64,000 nucleotides of DNA from Streptomyces humi. Its GTDB lineage: Bacteria > Actinomycetota > Actinomycetes > Streptomycetales > Streptomycetaceae. The notes beneath the pieces were generated by a model. That model saw nothing but the letters and a program-made list of their open reading frames with translations, ran no database searches and was not told the origin of the DNA. The DNA lies in contig NZ_LBMU02000106.1 in assembly GCF_001005085.2 (NCBI RefSeq), forward strand, positions 1 to 64,000. Direction: 5' to 3'. The position numbers were made by a program, and so were the translations under genes. Within the stretch, counting starts at the first letter, position 1. Each line of letters begins with the position of its first letter. Shown in pieces: positions 9,107-16,015 of the stretch.

Positions 9107-10057
9107 ATGAGCGACATCGTTCTCGAGCCCGCCGCGCAGGAATTCGCCGACGCGACCGCCAAGCCGCCGCTGCTGTACGAGCTCGGCGTCGAGGGCGCGC
9201 GCAAGCTGCTCGACGACGTGCAGGCGCAGCCGATCGAGAAGCCCGACGTGGACGAGAAGTGGATCACCGTTCCGGCGGAGGTCGGCGACGTGCGGGTGCG
9301 CATCCTCAAGCCCGTCGGCAGCACCGGCCCCCTGCCTGTCATCCTCTACGTGCACGGCGGCGGCTGGATCCTCGGCAACGCCGGCACGCACGACCGGCTC
9401 GTGCGCGAGCTGACCGTCGGGGTGAACGCCGCCCTGGTCTTCGTCGAGTACGACCGCTCCCCGGAGGCCAAGTACCCGGTCGCCGTCGAGCAGGCCTACG
9501 CGACCGCCCGGTGGATCACCACCGAGGGCGCCGGCGAAGGGCTCGACGCCTCCCGCCTGGCCGTCGCCGGTGACTCGGTCGGCGGAAACATGACCGCCGC
9601 GCTGACCCACATGGCCAAGCGGCGGGGCGACGTGTCCTTCGTGCACCAGTCGCTGTACTACCCCGTCACCGACGCGGCCCAGGACACCGAGAGCTACCGG
9701 ACCTTTGCGCACGGCCCGCATCTGACGGCCAAGGCCATGGAATGGTTCTGGGACGCCTACACCACCGACCCCGCCGAGCGCGCCCAGATCACCGCCTCGC
9801 CGTTGCGGGCCACACTGGAAGACCTCCGGGACCTGCCGCCGGCGCTCGTCGTCGTCGACGAGAACGACGTGCTGCGCGACGAGGGCGAGGCCTACGCCCG
9901 AAAGCTCGTCCAGGCCGGTGTGCCGACGACCGGCGTCCGCTACAACGCCTCCCTGCACGACTTCATGATGCTGAACACGGTCCGTGGCACCCAGGCGTCG
10001 ACCGCCGCGATCGAGCAGGCCGTCCACGTGCTGCGCAAGGCTCTCGGAACCGACTGA
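9107..10057 (+). CDS. Alpha/beta hydrolase, hormone-sensitive-lipase family esterase
   Basis: A 316-residue esterase. The HSL-family oxyanion motif HGGGW is at residues 83-87 and the nucleophile elbow GDSVGG places the catalytic Ser at 157. The remaining triad is likely the Asp in VVVDENDVLRDEG and the His in SLHDFMML near the C-terminus. It should hydrolyse short or medium acyl esters; the natural substrate is not evident. GAGAAGG lies nine bases before the ATG. It is first in a likely two-gene unit with another hydrolase 48 bp downstream, driven by P3. Confidence 0.93.
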   Translation: MSDIVLEPAAQEFADATAKPPLLYELGVEGARKLLDDVQAQPIEKPDVDEKWITVPAEVGDVRVRILKPVGSTGPLPVILYVHGGGWILGNAGTHDRLVRELTVGVNAALVFVEYDRSPEAKYPVAVEQAYATARWITTEGAGEGLDASRLAVAGDSVGGNMTAALTHMAKRRGDVSFVHQSLYYPVTDAAQDTESYRTFAHGPHLTAKAMEWFWDAYTTDPAERAQITASPLRATLEDLRDLPPALVVVDENDVLRDEGEAYARKLVQAGVPTTGVRYNASLHDFMMLNTVRGTQASTAAIEQAVHVLRKALGTD

Positions 10058-10104
10058 CACCGCACACCCGACCACCTCCCTGACACGTCGAAAGGCCGTT
10101 TTCC

Positions 10105-10824
10105 ATGAGTGCACACAAGCCCACCATCGTCCTCGTACACGGCGCGTTCGCGGACGCCTCCAGTTGGAACGGCGTCGTCGACAAGCTGCTCGCGCACGAC
10201 TATCCGGTGATCGCCGTCGCCAATCCGCTGCGCGGACTGACCACCGACGCCGACTACGTCCGGCAGATCGTGACGTCCGTCGAGGGCCCCGTCGTCCTCG
10301 TCGGCCATTCCTACGGCGGGTCCGTCATCAGCAACGCGGCCAAAGGGCTGCCCGAGGTCAAGGCGCTCGTCTTCGTCGCGGCGTTCCTGCCGGAGGAGGG
10401 CGAGAGCGCCGTCACCCTGTCGGGCAAGTTCCCCGGCAGCACCCTCGGCGACACGCTCCGGCCCGTGCCGGTGACGCTGCCCGACGGCAGGCAGGTCATG
10501 GACCTGTACATCGAACAGGCCAAGTTCCACGAGCAGTTCGCCGCCGACGTCCCCGAGGAGACCACGGCCGTCATGGCCGCGACACAGCGGCCGGTGGCCG
10601 ATGCCGCGCTGGCGGAAGGCGCGTCCGCGCCCGCGTGGCGGGACATTCGCTCGTGGGTGCTGGTGGCGGACGGGGACCGGAACATCCCCCCGCAGGCGCA
10701 GACCTACATGGCCGAGCGGGCCGGAGCCTCCGTCATGAAGGTCTCCGCCTCCCACGCGGTCAGCGTCTCGCGCCCCGGTGACGTGGCCCGTCTGATCAAC
10801 GAGGCGGCGCAGGCGACCGCCTGA
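10105..10824 (+). CDS. Alpha/beta hydrolase
   Basis: A 239-residue alpha/beta hydrolase of the salicylate-esterase/RsbQ-like size class. Visible motifs are VHGAFADASSW (residues 11-21) and the nucleophile elbow GHSYGG with Ser69. The C-terminal SHAVSVSRP probably carries the catalytic His. A ribosome site (GAAAGG) precedes the ATG. It follows the HSL-type esterase by 48 bp and is probably co-transcribed from P3, so the pair may act on related esters. A long perfect hairpin ends the unit. Confidence 0.9.
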   Translation: MSAHKPTIVLVHGAFADASSWNGVVDKLLAHDYPVIAVANPLRGLTTDADYVRQIVTSVEGPVVLVGHSYGGSVISNAAKGLPEVKALVFVAAFLPEEGESAVTLSGKFPGSTLGDTLRPVPVTLPDGRQVMDLYIEQAKFHEQFAADVPEETTAVMAATQRPVADAALAEGASAPAWRDIRSWVLVADGDRNIPPQAQTYMAERAGASVMKVSASHAVSVSRPGDVARLINEAAQATA

Positions 10825-10848
10825 GCGCCGGAGGCCCGCGCCTGACGG

Positions 10849-10896
10849 ACGCGGGGGGTGGGGTCCGGCTTCGCAACCGGACCCCACACCCCGCGT
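10849..10896. terminator. Strong bidirectional hairpin
   Basis: A 20-bp stem with one mismatch: the arm ACGCGGGGGGTGGGGTCCGG (10849-10868) pairs with 10877-10896 across an 8-base loop. It lies between the convergent hydrolase (plus) and OsmC-type gene (minus), so it likely ends both transcripts. Confidence 0.8.
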
Positions 10897-10916
10897 TCTC
10901 GTGTGGGCCTGACGTG

Positions 10917-11321
10917 TCACGGCAGCGGTGCGGGCTCCGCGAGCAGCGTGGGCACCGTGATGATCGTGACGTCCTTGGTCAGCAGCCGATGGACAGGACA
11001 GCGTCCCGCGACCGCCAGGAGCTGGTCCCGCTGCGCGGGGGTCAACTCCCCGACGAGTCCGACGTTCTTGACCACCTGCCCCTGTGCGTCGAAGCGGACC
11101 GCGACGTCCACCCGGTCCAGCGGCCATGCGTGGCGCTGCGCGTAGGCCCGCACCGCCATGGACGTGCACGTTCCGAGCGCGGCCAGGAGGAGTTCGCCCG
11201 GGGTGGGGCCGGTGTCGGTGCCGACGGGTTCCGGCTCGTCGGCCGTCAGGCGGTGTGTACCGATCGCCACGGAGCGCGCGAGCTGCTTTCCTTCGGCCAC
11301 GGTAACGATGCGCGTGTTCAT
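10917..11321 (-). CDS. OsmC/Ohr family peroxidase-like protein
   Basis: A 134-residue OsmC-family protein. The two family cysteines are visible: Cys52 in LAALGTCTSM and Cys108 in AGRCPVHR. The family reduces organic hydroperoxides through these thiols, although YhfA-like members have other roles. Length is typical of the OsmC/YhfA branch. It is monocistronic, convergent with the hydrolase operon and separated from it by a strong hairpin. I see no ECF41-type element upstream. Confidence 0.9.
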   Translation of the reverse strand: MNTRIVTVAEGKQLARSVAIGTHRLTADEPEPVGTDTGPTPGELLLAALGTCTSMAVRAYAQRHAWPLDRVDVAVRFDAQGQVVKNVGLVGELTPAQRDQLLAVAGRCPVHRLLTKDVTIITVPTLLAEPAPLP

Positions 11322-11466
11322 GCTTGCCTCTCAGCCGCGGTACGGGCAGAGGCACGACCTGCGCCTCCCGAAACTCAGACCGCGCGGGGCGCCCGACTGT
11401 GACGGCCGGCGTGCCCGTACCCGGCTGCAAGCAGGTGGTGCGGGGCGGCGGGTGCCGGCCCGCGGA

Positions 11467-11506
11467 TGATCAGCGGTGATCAGCGGTGATCAGGGGTGAT
11501 CAGCGG
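11467..11506. repeat. Four tandem 10-bp repeats overlapping SDR stop codon
   Basis: The unit TGATCAGCGG occurs four times in a row (third copy TGATCAGGGG). The last copy overlaps the stop codon of the SDR gene. Each unit contains the palindrome TGATCA. It is likely a slippage product. Confidence 0.8.
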
Positions 11507-12237
11507 GACTGGTCGGTGGGGCGTACGAGGATCTCGTTGACCGCGACGTGGTCGGGCTGTGTGACGGCGTAGACCACCGCGGCCGCGATGTCCTCCGGCT
11601 GAAGGGTCCGCATCGACTCGGCCATGGTCCTGACCGCGGCACGCCTGGTGGGGTCCGTGATGTGGTCGGCCAACTCGGTCGAGACGAAGCCCGGCTCCAC
11701 GACGACGACGCGGACCCCCTGCTCGGTCACCTCTTGGCGCAGCGCCTCGGCGAAGGCGTTGACGCCGAACTTGGTGGCGGAGTAGACCGCGGCACCGGCC
11801 GAGGAGACACGGCCCGAGGTGGAGGAGATCTGCACCACCGCGCCGCGTGAGCGCAGCAGGTGGGGCAGCGCGGCGTGCACCGTGTACATGGAGCCCAGCA
11901 GGTTGGTCTCCACCATGCGGGTCCACTCCGCGGGATCGGCGTCCAGGACGGGGCCGGTGAGCATGATGCCGGCGTTGTTCACGACTATGTCGAGGGTGCC
12001 GAAGCGCTCGACGGTCCGGTCGACGGCCTCGCGCACCGACTCGGGGTCGCTGACGTCCATGTCCAGGACGAGGATCTCCCCCGGCGCTTCCTGCGCCAGT
12101 GCCTCGAGCCGGTCGGTCCTGCGGCCACCGACGGCCACGGTGGCCCCCGCCTTCGACAGCGCCAGAGCGGTCGCCCTGCCTATGCCGGACGAGGCGCCGG
12201 TGACCAGGACGATCTTGGGATCGAGAACGGAACTCAT
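11500..12237 (-). CDS. Short-chain dehydrogenase/reductase (SDR)
   Basis: A 245-residue classical SDR. The cofactor motif TGASSGIG is at residues 13-20, NNAG at 87-90, and the catalytic set is Ser139, Tyr152 and Lys156 (YSATK). Arg39-Arg40 after the second beta strand suggests NADP(H) preference. The substrate is unknown. It is divergent from a TetR regulator at 12409, and the spacer has a long palindrome, so it is very probably the repressor's target, a standard inducible detoxification arrangement. Confidence 0.94.
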   Translation of the reverse strand: MSSVLDPKIVLVTGASSGIGRATALALSKAGATVAVGGRRTDRLEALAQEAPGEILVLDMDVSDPESVREAVDRTVERFGTLDIVVNNAGIMLTGPVLDADPAEWTRMVETNLLGSMYTVHAALPHLLRSRGAVVQISSTSGRVSSAGAAVYSATKFGVNAFAEALRQEVTEQGVRVVVVEPGFVSTELADHITDPTRRAAVRTMAESMRTLQPEDIAAAVVYAVTQPDHVAVNEILVRPTDQSR

Positions 12238-12316
12238 GCCAACTCCGAAAGGGGTAGTGGGGTGAGACGGGCAGGCTCTGTCGTGTGCGAGGACAGGACG
12301 GGGCGGCCCGAGAAGA

Positions 12317-12379
12317 TGACCGAGGGGTCACGTTGTGCCAGAGTAACACTGAAAATGACCCGCGAGTCATGTTCAGTGT
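12317..12379. promoter_or_regulatory. TetR operators: two TGAC-N6-GTCA boxes, one in a 34-bp palindrome
   Basis: Box 1 is TGACCGAGGGGTCA (12317-12330). Box 2 is TGACCCGCGAGTCA (12356-12369) and sits in a larger inverted repeat, 12346-12379: ACACTGAA, one base, ATGAC, six bases, GTCAT, one base, TTCAGTGT. Box centres are 39 bp apart, in the divergent spacer between the SDR and TetR genes. Autorepression and repression of the SDR gene are inferred. Confidence 0.8.
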
Positions 12380-12408
12380 CAATGTTGTGACACGTAGAGG
12401 GAGGCGTC

Positions 12409-13065
12409 ATGGCCGGGAGAACAGCGGCAGTGCAGACCAGGGCCGACAGCGTGCGCAATCGGCGGCTGCTCCTGCGAGCGGCCACCGAGGCCTTCGCCGA
12501 ATGCGGGGTGGATGTGTCGATGCACACGATCGCCCAGCGGGCCGGCGTCGCCAAGGGCACGGTGTTCAGGCACTTCCCGACGAAGGACGACCTTCTCGCG
12601 GCGATCATGACGCAACTGCTCGACCGGCTGTCCGAGACGGCGGACCGGCTCCTGCGCGCCGATGACGCCGGCCGTGCGCTGAAGGACTTCATGGGGCACG
12701 GCATCGGCCTGCTCGCCGCAGACCGCGCGTTCTGCGACGTCATCGGCCGGCCCTCGCTACAGCACGCGGACGTACGCGAGGCGATCGACCGGCTCTGCGA
12801 CACGGTCGAGGACCTCACCGCCCGGGCCAGAGAACAAGGAGCCGTCCGCGGTGACATCACCGGGACCGACATCGTGCTGCTCCTCGGCGGCATCCACCAG
12901 ACCGCCCAGCCGCTGCTGGACCGTGAACCGCGGGCATGGGAACGCTTCCTGGAGATCACGTTCGACGGACTGCGGGCCCGTGACCGCGAGGCCCTGCCGC
13001 ATCCGCCACCCGCCCGGCTCCGGATGGCGGACCCGTCGGATGTCTCCGCGGCGACGAAGACGTGA
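12409..13065 (+). CDS. TetR-family transcriptional repressor
   Basis: A 218-residue TetR regulator. The N-terminal HTH is clear around residues 20-65: RRLLLRAATEAFAECGVDV, then IAQRAGVAKGTVFRHFPTKDDLL. The C-terminal ligand-binding domain is helical with no recognisable ligand class. The start follows GGGAGGCGTC at good spacing. It is divergent from the SDR gene with two matched palindromes between them, so it probably represses both genes until a small inducer binds. Confidence 0.94.
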   Translation: MAGRTAAVQTRADSVRNRRLLLRAATEAFAECGVDVSMHTIAQRAGVAKGTVFRHFPTKDDLLAAIMTQLLDRLSETADRLLRADDAGRALKDFMGHGIGLLAADRAFCDVIGRPSLQHADVREAIDRLCDTVEDLTARAREQGAVRGDITGTDIVLLLGGIHQTAQPLLDREPRAWERFLEITFDGLRARDREALPHPPPARLRMADPSDVSAATKT

Positions 13066-13225
13066 CACTAAGTGGCACATCATTGGTGTGTTGTGAAATC
13101 ATGCCGCAGCTTCTGTCTCTCTCAGGCCGGCCGACCAGCCGGGTACGGACAGGGGCGGGTAACGTCTGAGTCATGCCGTCGCGGCGGCTGCGGCTCCGGA
13201 CTCTCGTCGGCGTGGGGGTCGCTCC

Positions 13226-13948
13226 ATGGATCATGTCGTTGGCGCGGTACCGCTCGCCGAGTCGCTCGACGAACGGCGGCACCTGCTGGACGTCGCCTGC
13301 CGCGCGCTCGGCAGCCGCGTCGCGGCCGAACGCGTCGTCGACGAGGCCTACCGGCGGTGGTACCGCCTCACCGATCCGGAGCGGGTCCGGATGCCGTCCC
13401 CGCGCGTCTGGCTCACCCAGGTCGTGGACGAGGCATGTCTGACGCGACCCGCGCCGGCCCGGCCCGGCGGGGACGAGCGGGAGATCCAGGCCCGGCGGGC
13501 GTTGCGCGGCGAGGACGTGGAACCGGTCGAGCGGGCCCTGTTGAGTGTGGGTGCGCGGCGTGCGCGGCCCGTGTCGGCGCGTCGCGAGCATGAGATCACT
13601 GTTGCCGTGCGGCAGGCGTGCAGCGATCAGGACGGCCCCCGACTGCGGTCGCTCCTGGCCCCCGACGCGACGGCCTTCTTCGACAGCGGCGGCAAGATCC
13701 GGGCCCTGGCCCGGCCCGTCCGCGGCGACGAGCAGGTCGCCCGCAGCCTGTTGGTCCTGCTGGCCGGACAGCGGCGTGTGACCCTGCGCACGGGATCGGT
13801 CAACGGGCGCACCGGCCTCGTCGCCCGGTTCGACGGCCAGGTCGCCGCGGTGCTGACCCTGGACATCGCGGACTCGCTGGTCCTTCAGGTCTGGGTGGTT
13901 CTCAACCCCGACAAGCTGCGTAGCTGGAACCGCTCCCTTCCCAGGTGA
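13226..13948 (+). CDS. ECF41-like protein with degenerate sigma-2 and no sigma-4 domain
   Basis: A 240-residue protein resembling ECF41 sigma factors but incomplete. Residues about 14-72 align with sigma region 2 (LLDVACRALGSRVAAERVVDEAYRRW is a degenerate counterpart of the LFGIAYRVLGSATEAEDVVQEAWLRW type seen in the neighbour). The WLPEP linker and the sigma-4 helices are missing. Residues about 118-235 match the SnoaL-like extension, with the ECF41 signatures DSGGK and, near the end, NPDKL well kept. It overlaps the convergent ECF41 gene tail-to-tail by 47 bp. Without sigma-4 it should not recognise a -35 element, so it may be a modulator or a decayed paralogue. Its clean reading frame argues for a working product. 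Confidence 0.8.
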   Translation: MDHVVGAVPLAESLDERRHLLDVACRALGSRVAAERVVDEAYRRWYRLTDPERVRMPSPRVWLTQVVDEACLTRPAPARPGGDEREIQARRALRGEDVEPVERALLSVGARRARPVSARREHEITVAVRQACSDQDGPRLRSLLAPDATAFFDSGGKIRALARPVRGDEQVARSLLVLLAGQRRVTLRTGSVNGRTGLVARFDGQVAAVLTLDIADSLVLQVWVVLNPDKLRSWNRSLPR

Positions 13949-14906
13949 GTTCACGGGCCAGGGCGTCCACGGGACGCTCGGGCAGGGGCGCGCGGTGGGC
14001 GCGGGATCCGAGGAAGGCGGCGATCTTGTCGGGGGTGAACACCCACAGAACCCGGTGGATCCCCCGCCTTGTGGCGGCGATGGTCATGAAGGTGGCGGGT
14101 CGGCCGTCCCGGTACAGCAGGACCCCGGCGCGTCCGTTGGCCTGCACGGGTGCGATCTCGACCGTCGGCCAGAAGCGTGACGAGGCGGTCGACAGGTTCG
14201 CCACCCGGGCACGACCGACGACGGGTACGCGGGCCGCGCCGCGCAGCCCGTTGCTGTCGGACAGACTGACCGCGTCAGGCGTCAGGAGCGCTTCCAGCGC
14301 GGCCACGTCCCCTTCCTGGGCGGCCGCGACGAAGACATCGAGCAGCCTGCGGTGCTCCTGGGCGTCGACACTGTCCCGCTGGTCGTCCGTGAGGTGCTTG
14401 CGCGCCCTGCTCACGATCTTCCTGGCGTTGACCGGGGTGAGGCGCAGGATCTCCGCGATCTCCGAGTAGCCGTACACGAAGGCCTCCCTCAGCACGTAGG
14501 CGGCCCGTTCGATGGGTGTGAGCTTCTGGAGGACGAGGAGCAGGGCGAGTTCCAGGGCCTCGGCGCGTTCGGCGCCGGCCACCGGGTCGATGCTGGTGTC
14601 GATGGGTTCGGGCAGCCAGGGCCCGATGTAGGTCTCGCGGCGCACGCGGGCGGACTGTGCCACGTTGATGGCCAGCCTCGTCGTCGTGCTCGACAGGAAC
14701 GCCGCGGGGCTGACCACCGCCGAACGGTCGGTCCGCTGCCAGCGCAGCCATGCCTCCTGCACGACGTCCTCGGCTTCCGTCGCGCTGCCCAGGACGCGGT
14801 AGGCGATACCGAAGAGCCGGGGCCGCAGTTCCAGGAAGGTGGTGACGGCCTCGGCGAGGTTCCGGTCCGCGGGGGGTGCCTCTGTGGGGGATGCCTCTGG
14901 ATACAT
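13902..14906 (-). CDS. ECF41-family (SigJ-like) RNA polymerase sigma factor
   Basis: A 334-residue ECF sigma factor with the ECF41 plan. Region 2 is about residues 25-95 (LFGIAYRVLGSATEAEDVVQ), the WLPEP linker is at 97-101, region 4 is about 118-175 (SEIAEILRLTPVNARKIVSRARKHL), and a SnoaL-like C-terminal extension is about 185-310. The usual DGGGK/R motif is replaced by DSNGL and the C-terminal NPDKL by TPDKI, so the regulatory extension has drifted. ECF41 proteins are controlled by this fused domain rather than a separate anti-sigma. The gene has its own TGTCACA-N16-GGTC promoter (P4), so positive autoregulation is likely, and it is the best candidate to read the other copies in the window. 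Confidence 0.93.
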   Translation of the reverse strand: MYPEASPTEAPPADRNLAEAVTTFLELRPRLFGIAYRVLGSATEAEDVVQEAWLRWQRTDRSAVVSPAAFLSSTTTRLAINVAQSARVRRETYIGPWLPEPIDTSIDPVAGAERAEALELALLLVLQKLTPIERAAYVLREAFVYGYSEIAEILRLTPVNARKIVSRARKHLTDDQRDSVDAQEHRRLLDVFVAAAQEGDVAALEALLTPDAVSLSDSNGLRGAARVPVVGRARVANLSTASSRFWPTVEIAPVQANGRAGVLLYRDGRPATFMTIAATRRGIHRVLWVFTPDKIAAFLGSRAHRAPLPERPVDALARELTWEGSGSSYAACRG

Positions 14907-14994
14907 GTCCCTCTGACTCCGTTCCTCCGGGGCCCGGGTTGTCGGAATGCGGCCACGAGGCGCTCACAGACCCGGCGATCGTCTCCCCCTCAAC

Positions 14995-15021
14995 GACCGA
15001 AAGACCAAGGACGCTGTGACA
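14995..15021 (-). promoter_or_regulatory. ECF41-type promoter of the sigma gene itself (P4)
   Basis: Minus strand: TGTCACA (15021-15015), 16 bases, GGTC (14998-14995). Exact match, about 80 bases before the sigma factor ATG at 14906. Confidence 0.8.
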
Positions 15022-15075
15022 GTGCTTTTTCGGAGGACTTTTCATCGGCGTGGATGCGGAATCGGCCTTGCGCGC

Positions 15076-15121
15076 CGGTTGGTCTACGGCGCCGTAAAAA
15101 ATGGGCCTGTCGTGCCACGGT
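15076..15121 (-). terminator. Rho-independent terminator of NmrA gene
   Basis: A perfect 18-bp stem: ATGGGCCTGTCGTGCCAC (15081-15098) pairs with 15104-15121 over a 5-base loop. On the minus strand it is followed by six T residues (15081-15076). This is one of the few hairpins in the window with a proper T-run, and it ends the NmrA transcript 31 bases past its stop codon. Confidence 0.92.
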
Positions 15122-15151
15122 GCGTGGCACGACAGGCCCATGAAGAAGCGT

Positions 15152-15898
15152 CTACTGCTGCCGGCCGAGCCAGTCGACGAAACGGGTCTCGCCGATGCGG
15201 GCGTCCGGGCCGGGAAGCAGCGTGGTCTCCCGCAACTCGGCACCGAAGTACGGGGCGTGCACGTCGGCGACGACCGTACGCGGGTCGTTCTTGGCGGCCA
15301 GCCCCTTGCGGATCAGCTCGTCCAGCTGGAAGGTGTCGGGACCGGCCACCTCGACCACACCGTTGACAGGCGTGCCGACGGCGGTGCGTCCCACGGTGGC
15401 GGCGACGTCGTCCGAATGGACGGGCTGGATCTTCACCGGGGCCAGCTTGACGGTGTCACCCTCGGTCGCCGACTCGGCGATGCCCTTCATGAACTCGAAG
15501 AACTGCGTGGCATGCACGATCGACCACGGGATCCCGGAGGCCTTGATCAGTTCCTCCTGTGCCTGCTTGGCACGGAAGTAGCCGCTCTCCTGGAGCCGTT
15601 CCGTACCCACCACCGACAGGGCGACGTGGTGGGTGACACCGGCGTTCGCCTCGGCCTTGAGGAGGTTGGTGGTGGAGGTACGGAAGAACTCCATGACGGC
15701 GTCGTCCGCGAAGGAGGGCGAGTTGGAGACGTCGATCACGACGGCCGCGCCCTCCAGCACCTCGGCCAGGCCCTCGCCCGTCAGCGTGTTGACGCCGGTG
15801 TTCGGGGCGGCCGCCACCGCCTCGTGGCCGTGTTCGTCGAGCTTGCTGACGACCTTCGAGCCGATCAGTCCGGTGCCGCCGATCACTACGACCTTCAT
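15152..15898 (-). CDS. NmrA-type NAD(P)-binding protein (atypical SDR), paralogue 1
   Basis: A 248-residue atypical SDR of the NmrA/NAD-dependent epimerase type. The Rossmann motif GGTGLIG is at residues 7-13 and a conserved FFEFMKG segment lies mid-protein. There is no obvious YxxxK catalytic pair, so a redox-sensing or quinone-reductase role is as likely as epimerisation. NmrA-like 'epimerases' are one of the three hallmark partners of ECF41 sigma factors. The ATG at 15898 is chosen because the Rossmann strand starts there. Promoter P5 lies just upstream. It is closely similar to the NmrA genes at 29743 and, less so, 38048. Confidence 0.93.
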   Translation of the reverse strand: MKVVVIGGTGLIGSKVVSKLDEHGHEAVAAAPNTGVNTLTGEGLAEVLEGAAVVIDVSNSPSFADDAVMEFFRTSTTNLLKAEANAGVTHHVALSVVGTERLQESGYFRAKQAQEELIKASGIPWSIVHATQFFEFMKGIAESATEGDTVKLAPVKIQPVHSDDVAATVGRTAVGTPVNGVVEVAGPDTFQLDELIRKGLAAKNDPRTVVADVHAPYFGAELRETTLLPGPDARIGETRFVDWLGRQQ

Positions 15899-15945
15899 GG
15901 GGACGTTCCTTTCACTCGTTCTCATCTGCTGTCTGCACGAGGTAT

Positions 15946-15972
15946 GACCGGGAATTGACCTGCGCTGTGACA
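15946..15972 (-). promoter_or_regulatory. ECF41-type promoter (P5)
   Basis: Minus strand: TGTCACA (15972-15966), 16 bases, GGTC (15949-15946). Exact match, about 48 bases before the NmrA ATG at 15898. Confidence 0.82.
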
Positions 15973-16015
15973 CTCTTCTCGAATTCCGGAAATCTCCTCC
16001 CGGGCAGGGGAATTC

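Noticed and set aside
11467..11506. Tandem 10-bp repeats as a CRISPR-like array
   Set aside because: Units are contiguous without spacers; this is a simple tandem repeat.
12386..12392. TGTGACA upstream of the TetR gene as an ECF41-type element
   Set aside because: At the 16-base spacing the minus-strand -10 would be TGAC, not NGTC, and the bases are part of the TetR operator region.
15081..15121. Perfect 18-bp inverted repeat as an insertion sequence end
   Set aside because: It has a short loop and a T-run on the minus strand directly after the NmrA stop codon; a terminator explains it fully.
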